A DNA stretch of 55,791 nt, taken from NCBI RefSeq assembly GCF_944380975.1, contig NZ_CALWJK010000008.1:1-55791 (forward strand). The letters run 5' to 3'. Of this stretch, positions 1 through 6,534 are shown piece by piece. A program made the position numbers and the translations under genes. Under the pieces are notes generated by a model, which searched no databases, had not been told where the DNA came from, and was given only the letters and a program-made list of their open reading frames with translations. The stretch is from an uncultured Agathobaculum sp. (lineage in GTDB: Bacteria; Bacillota; Clostridia; Oscillospirales; Butyricicoccaceae). The stretch's first letter is position 1. Each line of letters starts with the position of its first letter.

Positions 1-23
1 GTAGCTTAGGCATGAGACGGAAA

Positions 24-48
24 GAAGCCCAGCCGGATGCTGGGCTTC
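24..48. other. 10-bp perfect hairpin at left edge
   Basis: Arms GAAGCCCAGC and GCTGGGCTTC enclose a 5-nt loop. There is no clear T-run on either side, so it may be the end of a terminator of a gene left of the window or a leader hairpin of the regulator that starts at 82. Confidence 0.4.
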
Positions 49-81
49 CAACCAATAATTATTGTAATAGGAGGTGTAGCA

Positions 82-438
82 ATGCTGACTGAATTCGGTA
101 AAGAGTTGCGGAAACTACGTCTCGATCGTGATGAATACCTAAAGGATATGGCAGACAAACTCGATGTTTCGGTAGCATATTTGTCTGCAGTTGAAACAGG
201 GAAAAGAAAAATTCCTGATGACTTTGTCAGCAAGATTGTCAAAGCGTACAAGCTAACAGACAAAGATGCAAACATGCTGAACGAACTGAAAGAAATCTCT
301 GCTTCCGAGGTACGCGTTCCGCTCACGGACAAAACACAAAAGCAAAAAGAAGCGATCTTGTCTTTCGCCAAAGCTATCGGCGGCATCGAAAACAAAAAGT
401 TGGATGAGATCCTTCGTATCATGAACGAGAAAGGATAG
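82..438 (+). CDS. XRE-family regulator, ImmR-like
   Basis: A helix-turn-helix DNA-binding protein of 118 residues. The HTH lies at about residues 8-60 (pattern KELRKLRLDR..LKDMADKLDVSVAYLSAVETGKR). I chose the ATG at 82 because AGGAGGTG sits 5-12 bases upstream; an in-frame start at 37 has no ribosome site. The next gene begins at the base after the stop, so the two are translationally coupled. A regulator followed by an ImmA/IrrE-type peptidase is the ImmR-ImmA arrangement known from ICEBs1 and many prophages, in which the peptidase cleaves the repressor. Partnership is inferred from gene order only. Confidence 0.8.
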   Translation: MLTEFGKELRKLRLDRDEYLKDMADKLDVSVAYLSAVETGKRKIPDDFVSKIVKAYKLTDKDANMLNELKEISASEVRVPLTDKTQKQKEAILSFAKAIGGIENKKLDEILRIMNEKG

Positions 439-1095
439 GTGTTGCATATCGTGCACAAAGGGCATTCCGAGAAAGTAACTTTCCCAGTTAAAAGAGAGCT
501 AATTACTGCAATGACAATGATGCTACGCACTGTTTTTATGCAAGATGGCAAATCCGATTTTGATATTGTTGGGTTTCTCGACAAACGCTTCGCTTCGTTA
601 GATTATGATCCTGAATTCAATCTTGAAGTAGTGGAAGATGAAGAATTGCCTACGCGGTTTGGAGAAACCGTTCCCTCAGAGCATGTTATTCGTGTGCGCC
701 AAAGCGTGTACTTAAAAGCAAAGCAAGGGGATGGTTTCTCACGTCAGGTCATGGCGCACGAGTTGGGCCACTATCTTCTCCACAATGCAGAAACCGTTTC
801 ACACGCCTATGTTGACGACTCGTCACATGTTCCTGACGAAATGAACCCCGAAAAGCAAGCAGATGTGTTTGCAGCTGAACTTCTTGCCCCATCCCATGAG
901 GTGCGTGGCATGAAGATCCACCAGATAAGCGTCATTTATGGTGTCACCAAAAGAACCGCGGCTGTGCAAAAGCAAATTGGTGAGCGCACTGCGGCGCATC
1001 GAAAAGCTACAAAACACTCCCCTTCTAAAAAGCAGCATAACTCGAACACAAAGAAAAAACGGTCAGGCCGCAAACCTAACCGTCATCGTCGGTAA
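439..1095 (+). CDS. ImmA/IrrE-type zinc metallopeptidase
   Basis: 218 residues with a GTG start directly after the regulator stop and an AAGGATAGG-like ribosome site. The zinc motif HELGH is at residues 107-111, and the third-ligand region NPEKQADVFAAELL follows at about 136-149, as in the ImmA/IrrE family (peptidase M78). Such enzymes cleave a partner HTH repressor upon DNA damage or peptide signals. The last 40 residues are unusually rich in Lys and Arg, low in complexity and not typical of ImmA; they may bind nucleic acid. The most likely substrate is the product of the gene at 82. Confidence 0.82.
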   Translation: MLHIVHKGHSEKVTFPVKRELITAMTMMLRTVFMQDGKSDFDIVGFLDKRFASLDYDPEFNLEVVEDEELPTRFGETVPSEHVIRVRQSVYLKAKQGDGFSRQVMAHELGHYLLHNAETVSHAYVDDSSHVPDEMNPEKQADVFAAELLAPSHEVRGMKIHQISVIYGVTKRTAAVQKQIGERTAAHRKATKHSPSKKQHNSNTKKKRSGRKPNRHRR

Positions 1096-1225
1096 CATTA
1101 TCCTCTGTGCACCAGAGAATGTGTCCGACCTATTATGTACTTGACACGTTAATAATAGCACATTCGTCCGAGTTGCGCAAGGGTAATTTTTCATAGATAA
1201 ATTACTCGAAAGGAGGCGCAGCCGT

Positions 1226-1366
1226 ATGTGGGTTTTCTCCAGATACATCACTAAGAAGGGAAAGCGCATCTACTCCAAGAATGGGAAGTGTTTCCGTTTT
1301 TGGGTTGACAATGAAGCTGACAATCAACCGGATTCTCAACTTAGTTTTGATGACATTGAGGAATAA
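1226..1366 (+). CDS. Small basic/aromatic protein, 46 aa
   Basis: A short ORF with an excellent ribosome site (AAAGGAGG, 9 bases before ATG). The product begins MWVFSRYITKKGKRIYSK, has several aromatic and basic residues in the first half and an acidic tail (DDIEE). No domain is recognised. It lies 130 bases after the ImmA-like gene and before a terminator, so it may be the third gene of that unit. The intergenic stretch before it holds the inverted repeat CTATTAT...ATAATAG at 1130-1158, a possible operator. Confidence 0.55.
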   Translation: MWVFSRYITKKGKRIYSKNGKCFRFWVDNEADNQPDSQLSFDDIEE

Positions 1367-1400
1367 TTAACATATAAGAGATGCTGTCGGAGTGTCTCTT

Positions 1401-1442
1401 AAAAAAGCCGGCCTTTGGTATATCACCACAGGTCGGCTTTTA
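1401..1442. terminator. Rho-independent terminator, ends + unit
   Basis: AAAAAAGCCGGCC...GGTCGGCTTTTA forms a stem with an A-run before and a T-run after, so it can work in both directions. It separates the plus-strand immA unit from the minus-strand late operon. Confidence 0.7.
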
Positions 1443-1447
1443 TAGTC

Positions 1448-1579
1448 TTATTTCACATTCCGATCCAGCAGCGCGAATACCTCGCCACGGGTGATCTTAT
1501 CGTCGAACCTCGTTTCGTCGATGCGTACGCCCTTAGCAATCAGACTGCCAAGATTCCGCTGTATCCAGCGCTGAGCCAA
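1448..1579 (-). pseudogene. SLH-like C-terminal fragment, 43 codons
   Basis: On the minus strand a frame reads QRWIQRNLGSLIAKGVRID then TRFDDKITRGEVFALLDRN and stops. This is the pattern of a half SLH/cell-wall-anchoring repeat found at the C-terminus of clostridial phage amidases. It opens with TTG and has no ribosome site; an in-frame stop lies just upstream. It is probably a leftover tail of an older endolysin gene lying beyond the present amidase stop. Confidence 0.4.
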
Positions 1580-1640
1580 TACCTATGCTCAGCGGAATAC
1601 TGCTATGAACAAGCCCCGACCATCCGGCCGGGACTTTCCC

Positions 1641-1657
1641 GTGTCCAAATTGAACAC
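1641..1657 (-). repeat. Dispersed 17-bp motif, copy 1
   Basis: On the minus strand GTGTTCAATTTGGACAC, preceded by G, directly after the amidase stop codon. It is the leftmost of seven copies in the prophage. Confidence 0.9.
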
Positions 1658-1659
1658 CG

Positions 1660-2550
1660 TTATTTCACGGCGGCGGCCAACTTCTTCACCAGATCGTCGC
1701 CATACCGGTACTTGAGCAGATACTTCATCGTGCTTTCTTCCAGACCGCACGCGGCCTGCACCGTCTTAATGGCCGCCTGCACCTCGCTGTCCGCATCCGA
1801 CACATCTGCGCGCGTCATCGGCGCAACGATGCCAGGCACCTTTGCCTTGGCGTCATACGTCACGCCGTACCCCGCCTGCGCCAGATCGGACAGCTGGACA
1901 TAATTATAGCCCGATTTCTCAATTACGTCGCAGGTGTAGTTCTTGCCGTCAATGCAGACGGTTTTCTTTTGGGTCACTTCGTCGTCCTCCTTCTGAACCG
2001 TTTTGCCGAAGCCTTCTGCCACACCGTCTGCAATTGCACGCGCGATGTCGTAGAACTTCGCCTTGTATAGCTTCATATCGTCCGCGTCGTCCACAAAGCA
2101 CGTCTCGATCAGCGCATGGCTGATGCCCTTGCGGTGCACGGTGTTCATCACCAGCAAATCGCCGCGCCGCTTGATGCCCCGACTGGTAAAGCCCAGCGCC
2201 GCAATGCGGCGGCAGATTGCCTGCTCCACCGTGATACCGGTCTCTCCGGTATGCACCAGCACCTCCACGCCCGTGGTCTTGCCATTGCCCTTCGGGTCGT
2301 TTGCCGCTGCGTTGAGGTGCAGCTCGATCACATAGCCCACGCCGGACAGCGGCAGGCTACCGCCGTTCTTCAGCACTTTGTAGGCATCGTTCTTCTGGTC
2401 GTACATCACGACCTCAAAACCGTAATTGCGCAGCAGCGGCGCAACGGCGGTCGCCATGCGGCGCGTCTCGACGGCTTCCGTATAGCCGCAGCCGACCGCG
2501 CCCGAATCATATGGACTGCCGCCATGCCCTGCAATCAGTAAAATTTTCAT
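1660..2550 (-). CDS. N-acetylmuramoyl-L-alanine amidase (endolysin)
   Basis: The phage lysis enzyme: it cuts the bond between muramic acid and L-Ala in peptidoglycan. The Amidase_3 fold spans about residues 1-185, with zinc ligands in LLIAGHGG (His9), near GYTEAVE (Glu25), in IELHLNA (His about 77) and a catalytic Glu in LIETCFV (about 149). A linker and a C-terminal region (about 195-296, with GKNYTCDVIEKSGYNYVQLSD) probably bind wall or stabilise the enzyme. The ATG at 2550 has GAGAGGAGT upstream. No signal peptide is visible, consistent with export through the holin. A strong terminator hairpin lies just 20 bases upstream, so its expression from the late operon needs readthrough. Confidence 0.92.
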   Translation of the reverse strand: MKILLIAGHGGSPYDSGAVGCGYTEAVETRRMATAVAPLLRNYGFEVVMYDQKNDAYKVLKNGGSLPLSGVGYVIELHLNAAANDPKGNGKTTGVEVLVHTGETGITVEQAICRRIAALGFTSRGIKRRGDLLVMNTVHRKGISHALIETCFVDDADDMKLYKAKFYDIARAIADGVAEGFGKTVQKEDDEVTQKKTVCIDGKNYTCDVIEKSGYNYVQLSDLAQAGYGVTYDAKAKVPGIVAPMTRADVSDADSEVQAAIKTVQAACGLEESTMKYLLKYRYGDDLVKKLAAAVK

Positions 2551-2570
2551 ACGCACTCCTCTCTGGGGCA

Positions 2571-2603
2571 AACAAAACGCCCCGCCTTGACTTTGGCGGG
2601 GCG
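2571..2603 (-). terminator. Terminator of the small-toxin transcript
   Basis: Read on the minus strand: a perfect 9-bp GC stem (CGCCCCGCC / GGCGGGGCG) with an 8-base loop, followed by TTTTGTT. The loop overlaps the -35 box of the antisense promoter on the other strand. Confidence 0.75.
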
Positions 2604-2614
2604 CGTGGTATAAT
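2587..2614 (+). promoter_or_regulatory. Promoter of candidate antisense RNA
   Basis: TTGACT (2587-2592), 16-bp spacer, TGG-TATAAT (2606-2614), that is, an extended -10 with a perfect hexamer. It points toward the 3' end of the toxin ORF on the opposite strand; the predicted start is near 2621. Confidence 0.75.
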
Positions 2615-2700
2615 ATCTTATACAAGGGGCGCTGTCGGCAGACGGCTGACCCAAAAGTAATTGTTACAGAGTAACCGCTACATTTTGGTCGATGGGGCGG

Positions 2701-2775
2701 TTACTTTGCATATATGACAAAAATATGTAGCAAAACTGCTGCACATATGAAAATTCTAATGAATTTCATGTCCAT
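2701..2775 (-). CDS. Candidate type I toxin, 24-aa membrane peptide
   Basis: The peptide starts MDMKFIRIF and continues as one hydrophobic segment (CAAVLLHIFVIY) ending in Lys, so it can form a single membrane helix. ATG at 2775 has a perfect ribosome site AAGGAGGTGG, 8 bases away. The leader from the promoter at 2843-2872 is about 60 nt and can fold over the ribosome site. The size and composition resemble Ibs/TxpA-class toxins, though I recognise no specific family. It lies between holin and amidase on the late strand yet has its own promoter and terminator, so it can be transcribed in the lysogen. A lysis-accessory peptide is the alternative. Confidence 0.68.
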   Translation of the reverse strand: MDMKFIRIFICAAVLLHIFVIYAK

Positions 2776-2779
2776 ATGC

Positions 2780-2806
2780 ACCACCTCCTTTTTACAGGAG
2801 AGTGGT
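2780..2806 (-). promoter_or_regulatory. Hairpin sequestering the toxin ribosome site
   Basis: In the toxin mRNA, ACCAC-T-CTCCT (2796-2806) pairs with AGGAGGTGGT (2780-2789): ten base pairs with one bulged T and a six-base loop. It buries the Shine-Dalgarno sequence, a typical feature of type I toxin mRNAs. Confidence 0.75.
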
Positions 2807-2842
2807 CAACCGCCCGCCGCTGGGAACGACAGCGCCCGACAT

Positions 2843-2872
2843 ATTATATCATCGCGCGCCGCGCTGTGTCAA
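2843..2872 (-). promoter_or_regulatory. Strong promoter of the small toxin
   Basis: Perfect TTGACA (2867-2872), 18-bp spacer, TGA-TATAAT (-10 at 2843-2848, extended). Predicted start near 2836. It is among the best sigma-A promoters in the window, in the middle of a late phage operon. Confidence 0.82.
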
Positions 2873-2875
2873 TTT

Positions 2876-2897
2876 GCCGCCTTTGTGCGGCTTTTTT
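2876..2897 (+). terminator. Terminator of the antisense RNA
   Basis: GCCGC-CTTTGT-GCGGC followed by TTTTTT on the plus strand. It sits immediately beyond the toxin promoter, mirroring the terminator at 2571-2603 beyond the antisense promoter. Confidence 0.7.
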
Positions 2898-2901
2898 CAT
2901 T

Positions 2902-3123
2902 TTATTGTCCCGTCTGCGCCTTGACTTCGGGCAGGCCCGCGATGCTGGTCAGCAGCGACACAATGCCTGCCAGCGCCGCGCCGGAAAACACCATCGGCCA
3001 GTTGACCTCGCCCATCGCGGCCGCCGCGCCGATGACACCGATCGCCGACTGCGCCACGGTCTTGACCGCGCGCACACCCGCCGCCTTGATCCACAGCTTG
3101 GTTTTTTCGCTCAGTTTGCTCAT
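2902..3123 (-). CDS. Phage holin, r1t/LC3-like
   Basis: 73 residues with two hydrophobic segments (about 26-40 and 43-62: TVAQSAIGVIGAAAAMG and WPMVFSGAALAGIVSLLTSI) and a charged N-terminus, the layout of small class II holins of the r1t/phiLC3 type. It would form membrane lesions that release the amidase. It follows the XhlA-like gene and precedes the toxin locus and amidase. The start has a GGAGAACGACAAC upstream sequence. Family assignment rests on layout and position. Confidence 0.8.
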   Translation of the reverse strand: MSKLSEKTKLWIKAAGVRAVKTVAQSAIGVIGAAAAMGEVNWPMVFSGAALAGIVSLLTSIAGLPEVKAQTGQ

Positions 3124-3142
3124 GTTGTCGTTCTCCTTTCCG

Positions 3143-3358
3143 TTACTGGTTTTTCATGTCTCGGATATCGTGCTGCACCTCCAGCATCTGGCCTTCCAGC
3201 TTGTAGGTGCGCTCGATCACCTTATTGTGCTCGTTCACCTTTTTCTCGAGCTGCTCGATGCGGTAGCTGGTCAAACGCGAGGAAACCAGAATGCCGCCCA
3301 GCGATCCCACCAGCGTGCCGAACAGACTGATGCAGGAGAGAATGATTTCTACATTCAT
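3143..3358 (-). CDS. Holin-associated membrane protein with coiled coil
   Basis: 71 residues: an N-terminal hydrophobic helix (about 5-26, ILSCISLFGTLVGSLGGILV) followed by a charged coiled coil (about 30-71). Proteins of this type sit beside holins in Firmicutes phages, analogous to XhlA but with the membrane segment at the opposite end. The likely role is in membrane lysis together with the holin; this is inferred from context. Confidence 0.65.
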   Translation of the reverse strand: MNVEIILSCISLFGTLVGSLGGILVSSRLTSYRIEQLEKKVNEHNKVIERTYKLEGQMLEVQHDIRDMKNQ

Positions 3359-3403
3359 ATAAAGGTGGGGCGGGCATTCACCCGCCCCGTCACCTCCTCC
3401 CGC

Positions 3404-3610
3404 TTACAGGCCGAGCAGCTTTCTGTCGGCCGCGCTCAGCAGCTCCGGCACGCCGGTCTGCACGCTGCGCCAGTGCTTGTACTGTGCGCGGGCAAGGTCA
3501 TTGTGCTTCAGGCCGTGCTTCTTGTCGTACTTGTCAAGACACACACCGATGTCGCCGCCCATGGACTTAACTTCCTCGTGGTTCTGGATGTAGATGTTGT
3601 TCTTGTACAT
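3404..3610 (-). CDS. Small conserved-type phage protein, 68 aa
   Basis: A charged soluble protein beginning MYKNNIYIQNHEEVKSMGG, with no recognised domain. I prefer the ATG at 3610 because AAGGAAG lies 6-7 bases upstream; an in-frame ATG at 3652 has no ribosome site. It lies between the tail/membrane genes and the lysis genes. A hairpin (about 3654-3680, AAATAG...CTATTT) precedes it. Confidence 0.55.
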   Translation of the reverse strand: MYKNNIYIQNHEEVKSMGGDIGVCLDKYDKKHGLKHNDLARAQYKHWRSVQTGVPELLSAADRKLLGL

Positions 3611-3715
3611 ATTTTTTACTTCCTTTCCGGCCTTACGGCCAACGTATTTCATAAATAGAGGGATCGTCTCCCCTATTTGCCGTCAATCGGTCAAACACGC
3701 ATAGGCATCACCCCC

Positions 3716-4111
3716 TCAATGTTTCAGCCACGCTGCCAGCCGGTGCAGCGCGTTCTCCAGCCACACCGCCGCCGCGCTGAGGAAAAACCACGCGACCGCG
3801 AATTGCAAGCACACCTGCCCCCAGAGGTTCAGCGGCATGTCGGAATAGTCCCACACGTTCCAGCTCAGCCAGCGGTTGACTATCAGCCCCACCAGCAGCT
3901 CGAGCGCGGTCACAATTACCGCGCCCTGCAGCATTTGCAGCCACAGCGGCGGGTGGTCCTGCCACTCGTCCAGCAGGCCGATGAGCACGAAGCACACCCC
4001 GCCCAGCACTCCCATGCTCCAATGGGTGTACCCGCGCCAGAGGGTTTCAATGCCCATGTAAGTGATGCCGCCGATGACGGCGAGCACCATATGTAACAAC
4101 AGTTTTTTCAC
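3716..4111 (-). CDS. Four-helix membrane protein, ABC_trans_CmpB-like
   Basis: 131 residues with four predicted membrane helices (about 4-24, 28-46, 60-80, 95-116). The pattern GGITYMGIETLWRGYTHWSMGVLGG resembles the PF06541 'putative ABC transporter permease' family, which is not a proven transporter and occurs in phages. GTG start at 4111 overlaps the stop of the upstream gene (GTGA) and has GGAGG nearby. In a phage lysis region it may be a holin-like or superinfection protein. Confidence 0.6.
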   Translation of the reverse strand: MKKLLLHMVLAVIGGITYMGIETLWRGYTHWSMGVLGGVCFVLIGLLDEWQDHPPLWLQMLQGAVIVTALELLVGLIVNRWLSWNVWDYSDMPLNLWGQVCLQFAVAWFFLSAAAVWLENALHRLAAWLKH

Positions 4112-4815
4112 GTTACAGCCTCCGTTTCCGCTACCGCACCCGCCTGCATCAGTATCTCCTGCATGTGCGCCGCGAGATCGTCCGGCAGCTCTGCGCCGTA
4201 GGTGATGCCCGCCAGCTCCGCCGCGTCCGCGCGCCTGATCCATTCAAACAGATGGTTGCAGTAGGTTGTGTGGTAAATCTTATGCGCGATACTGGCCTGC
4301 GCAATCGCATTGATCTCCTCTTCTGTGAAAATGCGGCAAAGCGTATCGTCTGTATGGTATGGGTAAAAGGCCGCACCTTTATCAATTTCATTTTTCGCGG
4401 TTGTCAGGTTGATCTGGTCTTTCTCTGTCAGCGAGAAATGCTCTGTGCCCTGCGTGGTCTCCACATCCATGCCCGCATAGATGGCGGCTTCGCTTGCCGC
4501 AGATATTTCGGCATGTTTGGCTGCACGCTTGTCCTCCAGCGATACCGGGTCGGGGTGCTCCGCCTCCCACACGGCCAGCTCCTCGGCGGTCGCACCCTCG
4601 ACCCACGCAGCGGCATCCTCGTCCCATCGGGGCTTGACAAAGCCCGCGCCGCCCGCGTGTTGGCGCTTTGTGGGTGGCGCGATGTCGAGCAGGCGCTCGC
4701 CCTCCAGCAGCTGATAATGCTGCACTACTTCCTGCCCCGATTCATCCGCGCGCGTGTAAACATAATTTTTGGAATACCCCCGTGCATCCACTACACAATA
4801 GAATTTTTCACTCAT
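4108..4815 (-). CDS. Tail-fibre-adjacent protein, DUF4376-like
   Basis: 235 residues, soluble, mostly helical, following the fibre gene. The middle (about 85-200) reads like DUF4376-type tail proteins (LEDKRAAKHAEISAASEAAI...AAIYAGMDVET). Such proteins sit after tail fibres and may help fibre assembly or form the fibre tip. Family call is tentative; the position in the tail module is firm. Confidence 0.5.
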   Translation of the reverse strand: MSEKFYCVVDARGYSKNYVYTRADESGQEVVQHYQLLEGERLLDIAPPTKRQHAGGAGFVKPRWDEDAAAWVEGATAEELAVWEAEHPDPVSLEDKRAAKHAEISAASEAAIYAGMDVETTQGTEHFSLTEKDQINLTTAKNEIDKGAAFYPYHTDDTLCRIFTEEEINAIAQASIAHKIYHTTYCNHLFEWIRRADAAELAGITYGAELPDDLAAHMQEILMQAGAVAETEAVT

Positions 4816-4824
4816 TCCATCACC

Positions 4825-5910
4825 TCAAGTACGTGCCTGATAGTTGTGATTTATCACTAAATACGTGTTCGCTGCATAATTATTGGGGATAGCTCGCCAC
4901 AAGTTCACATTCCCATCACTTGAAATTTGGCCTAATGTCGCAAATGAATTGCCATCTGCGCCACGGTTTGAGACTGCGCTGAAGTTCTCTTCTGAGGCTT
5001 TTGGCAAAAATCCATCTGGTAATGTAGCTATAAGTGCACTGCCGCTTATAGCTGATGGTACAACTGCACCTGTCAGTAAAACCCCTCCAAACTGGTTTCG
5101 TTCCGCTCGTAATGTTCCAGTAAATCCGCTATTAAGCGGTATTGCAACCGATTCCGGCGGTATAGCATTCGCCTTACCCGCCAGCTCCTTCGCGACAGTG
5201 GTTTCCATCCAGTGCGCGGCGTTCCACGTCTCGCCGCCGTCGATAGGCGTGTTGCACTTATGCAGCTTCCCGCCGTGCGTGCAGTAGTCGCCCACGGCGT
5301 AGCTGCCCTCCGGGTCATATGCCGCAGCCGCAGAAAGAGCAAGGAAAATTCCAAACGCATCTACGACGCCTTGTACCGTCGTCGCGCCCGTGCCGCCCTG
5401 CGCAATCGGCACCGCTCCGTTTTCGTCCAGTCCCGCCACGCCGCCCGGCTGTCCGACCATACCGATGCTCACCAGCCCCACCGGGTCGAGCGTCACCGTC
5501 ACCTCGCTCGCGTTGCCGAACTGGAACACGAACGCCCAGTCGATCGTAAAGCCCGGCGACTGCGCCGCCGTCGGGATGGGATCGCCTGTCTCGTCGGTCA
5601 CGGTGGCATACAGCACTTCCTCGCCCGTGGGCGCGCCATCCGTCACACGCCGGACGTAAAACCGCAGCTCGGTCATCGTGAAGCCGGTCTCCACGCCCGC
5701 GTTTGTCAGCAGCACCGGCACGCGGCACTTGGGGCCGTCCACCGTGCAGGGCGCTTGCAGCGTCAAATCCAGCCGCTCCACGCCCTCCGCGTCCGCCGCT
5801 GCCGCGCGCGTGAAGGTCAGGCCGTCGCCCGTGCCCAGCAGCGCTGCTTGCAGCGCGTTTCCCTCGGGGGTCAGCCCCGCAGCCGTCCATTTTACAGGGG
5901 TTTCGCTCAT
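4825..5910 (-). CDS. Tail fibre / receptor-binding protein
   Basis: 361 residues. The N-terminal 150 residues resemble the baseplate-attaching domain of Xkd-type fibres (KWTAAGLTPEGNALQAALLGTG). IAQGGTGATT at about 170-180 is a common fibre hinge. At about 200-235, YAVGDYCTHGGKLHKCNTPI plus ETWNAAHW resembles a CBM5/12 carbohydrate-binding module, fitting host surface recognition. The C-terminal 100 residues are beta-rich and likely form the tip. Confidence 0.8.
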   Translation of the reverse strand: MSETPVKWTAAGLTPEGNALQAALLGTGDGLTFTRAAAADAEGVERLDLTLQAPCTVDGPKCRVPVLLTNAGVETGFTMTELRFYVRRVTDGAPTGEEVLYATVTDETGDPIPTAAQSPGFTIDWAFVFQFGNASEVTVTLDPVGLVSIGMVGQPGGVAGLDENGAVPIAQGGTGATTVQGVVDAFGIFLALSAAAAYDPEGSYAVGDYCTHGGKLHKCNTPIDGGETWNAAHWMETTVAKELAGKANAIPPESVAIPLNSGFTGTLRAERNQFGGVLLTGAVVPSAISGSALIATLPDGFLPKASEENFSAVSNRGADGNSFATLGQISSDGNVNLWRAIPNNYAANTYLVINHNYQART

Positions 5911-6534
5911 CTATTGCACCTCGATTTCTGTATAAATCCTGTTCTTTGTGCCGGTCACAGCGGCATATTGCACCGCACCGGCCGTGCGCTTCCACTGCTC
6001 TACCTCCGCATCGGGATAAACCGTGCGGCGGCTCGCCGCGATGACCACGCACACATCCGCCTGCGTCTCGCGCAGCAGCTTGACCGCCACCGCAAACGCG
6101 ATGTGCGCCGGGATGACTTCGCGGAGCGATTCGCTCATCGCGTCCAGCGCCGTCGGGAACGCGCCGGACGAGACAAACTGAAACTGCACGCGGTGCTCGC
6201 GCGGGAACTCCTCCACCGTGGACACCGCGCCCGCCGCATAAGCTGCTGCCACGTTTGCCAGCATTGCCCGCGTGGTCGTCTGCGGGGAGCGCATTTTGGC
6301 CTTGACCCGGCTGCGCCGGTCATCCAGCGTGTCGGTGGCCTGCGGGGTGACGCCGTATTCGCGCTCCCAGTGGACGATACCCCATGTCGCGGTGTCGATA
6401 CATAGCTGCGTCAGCCAGTCGAGCGCCCGCGCGCGGAACACTTCGCCCAGCACCCAGATGATGCCCGCCGCCGCACCCACCTCTGGGCTGTTCAAGTACC
6501 GTTCAGGCAGCAGGTCGGCCAACTTACGCGCCAT
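5911..6534 (-). CDS. Baseplate protein, XkdU/YmfQ-like (DUF2313)
   Basis: 207 residues matching the DUF2313/YmfQ pattern: N-terminal LADLLPERYLNSPEVGAA, then WGIVHWEREYGV, and a C-terminal segment with PAHIAFAV. In contractile phages these proteins link the baseplate wedge to fibres (analogous to Mu gp48/P2 gpI). The stop is adjacent to the fibre start and the start overlaps the baseplate J gene, as in the xkd operon. Confidence 0.82.
   Translation of the reverse strand: MARKLADLLPERYLNSPEVGAAAGIIWVLGEVFRARALDWLTQLCIDTATWGIVHWEREYGVTPQATDTLDDRRSRVKAKMRSPQTTTRAMLANVAAAYAAGAVSTVEEFPREHRVQFQFVSSGAFPTALDAMSESLREVIPAHIAFAVAVKLLRETQADVCVVIAASRRTVYPDAEVEQWKRTAGAVQYAAVTGTKNRIYTEIEVQ

Larger units (their letters stand above)
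2621..2897 (+). ncRNA. Candidate antisense antitoxin RNA, about 277 nt
   Basis: Inferred from the promoter at 2587-2614 and the terminator at 2876-2897. The RNA would cover the whole toxin ORF (2701-2775), its ribosome site and its leader, giving a fully overlapping antisense partner like RatA for TxpA or SR4 for BsrG, although those known RNAs overlap mainly the 3' ends. Within it the repeat AGTAACCGC / GCGGTTACT (2670-2706) can form a stem-loop that could start pairing. No protein-coding frame with a ribosome site is seen on this strand. Confidence 0.6.

Noticed and set aside
3-584. Long minus-strand frame opposite the regulator and peptidase genes
   Set aside because: It lies wholly opposite two well-supported plus-strand genes and has no ribosome site or domain.
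1141-1169. TTGACA at 1141 as a promoter for the 46-aa gene
   Set aside because: No acceptable -10 hexamer is found 16-18 bp downstream.
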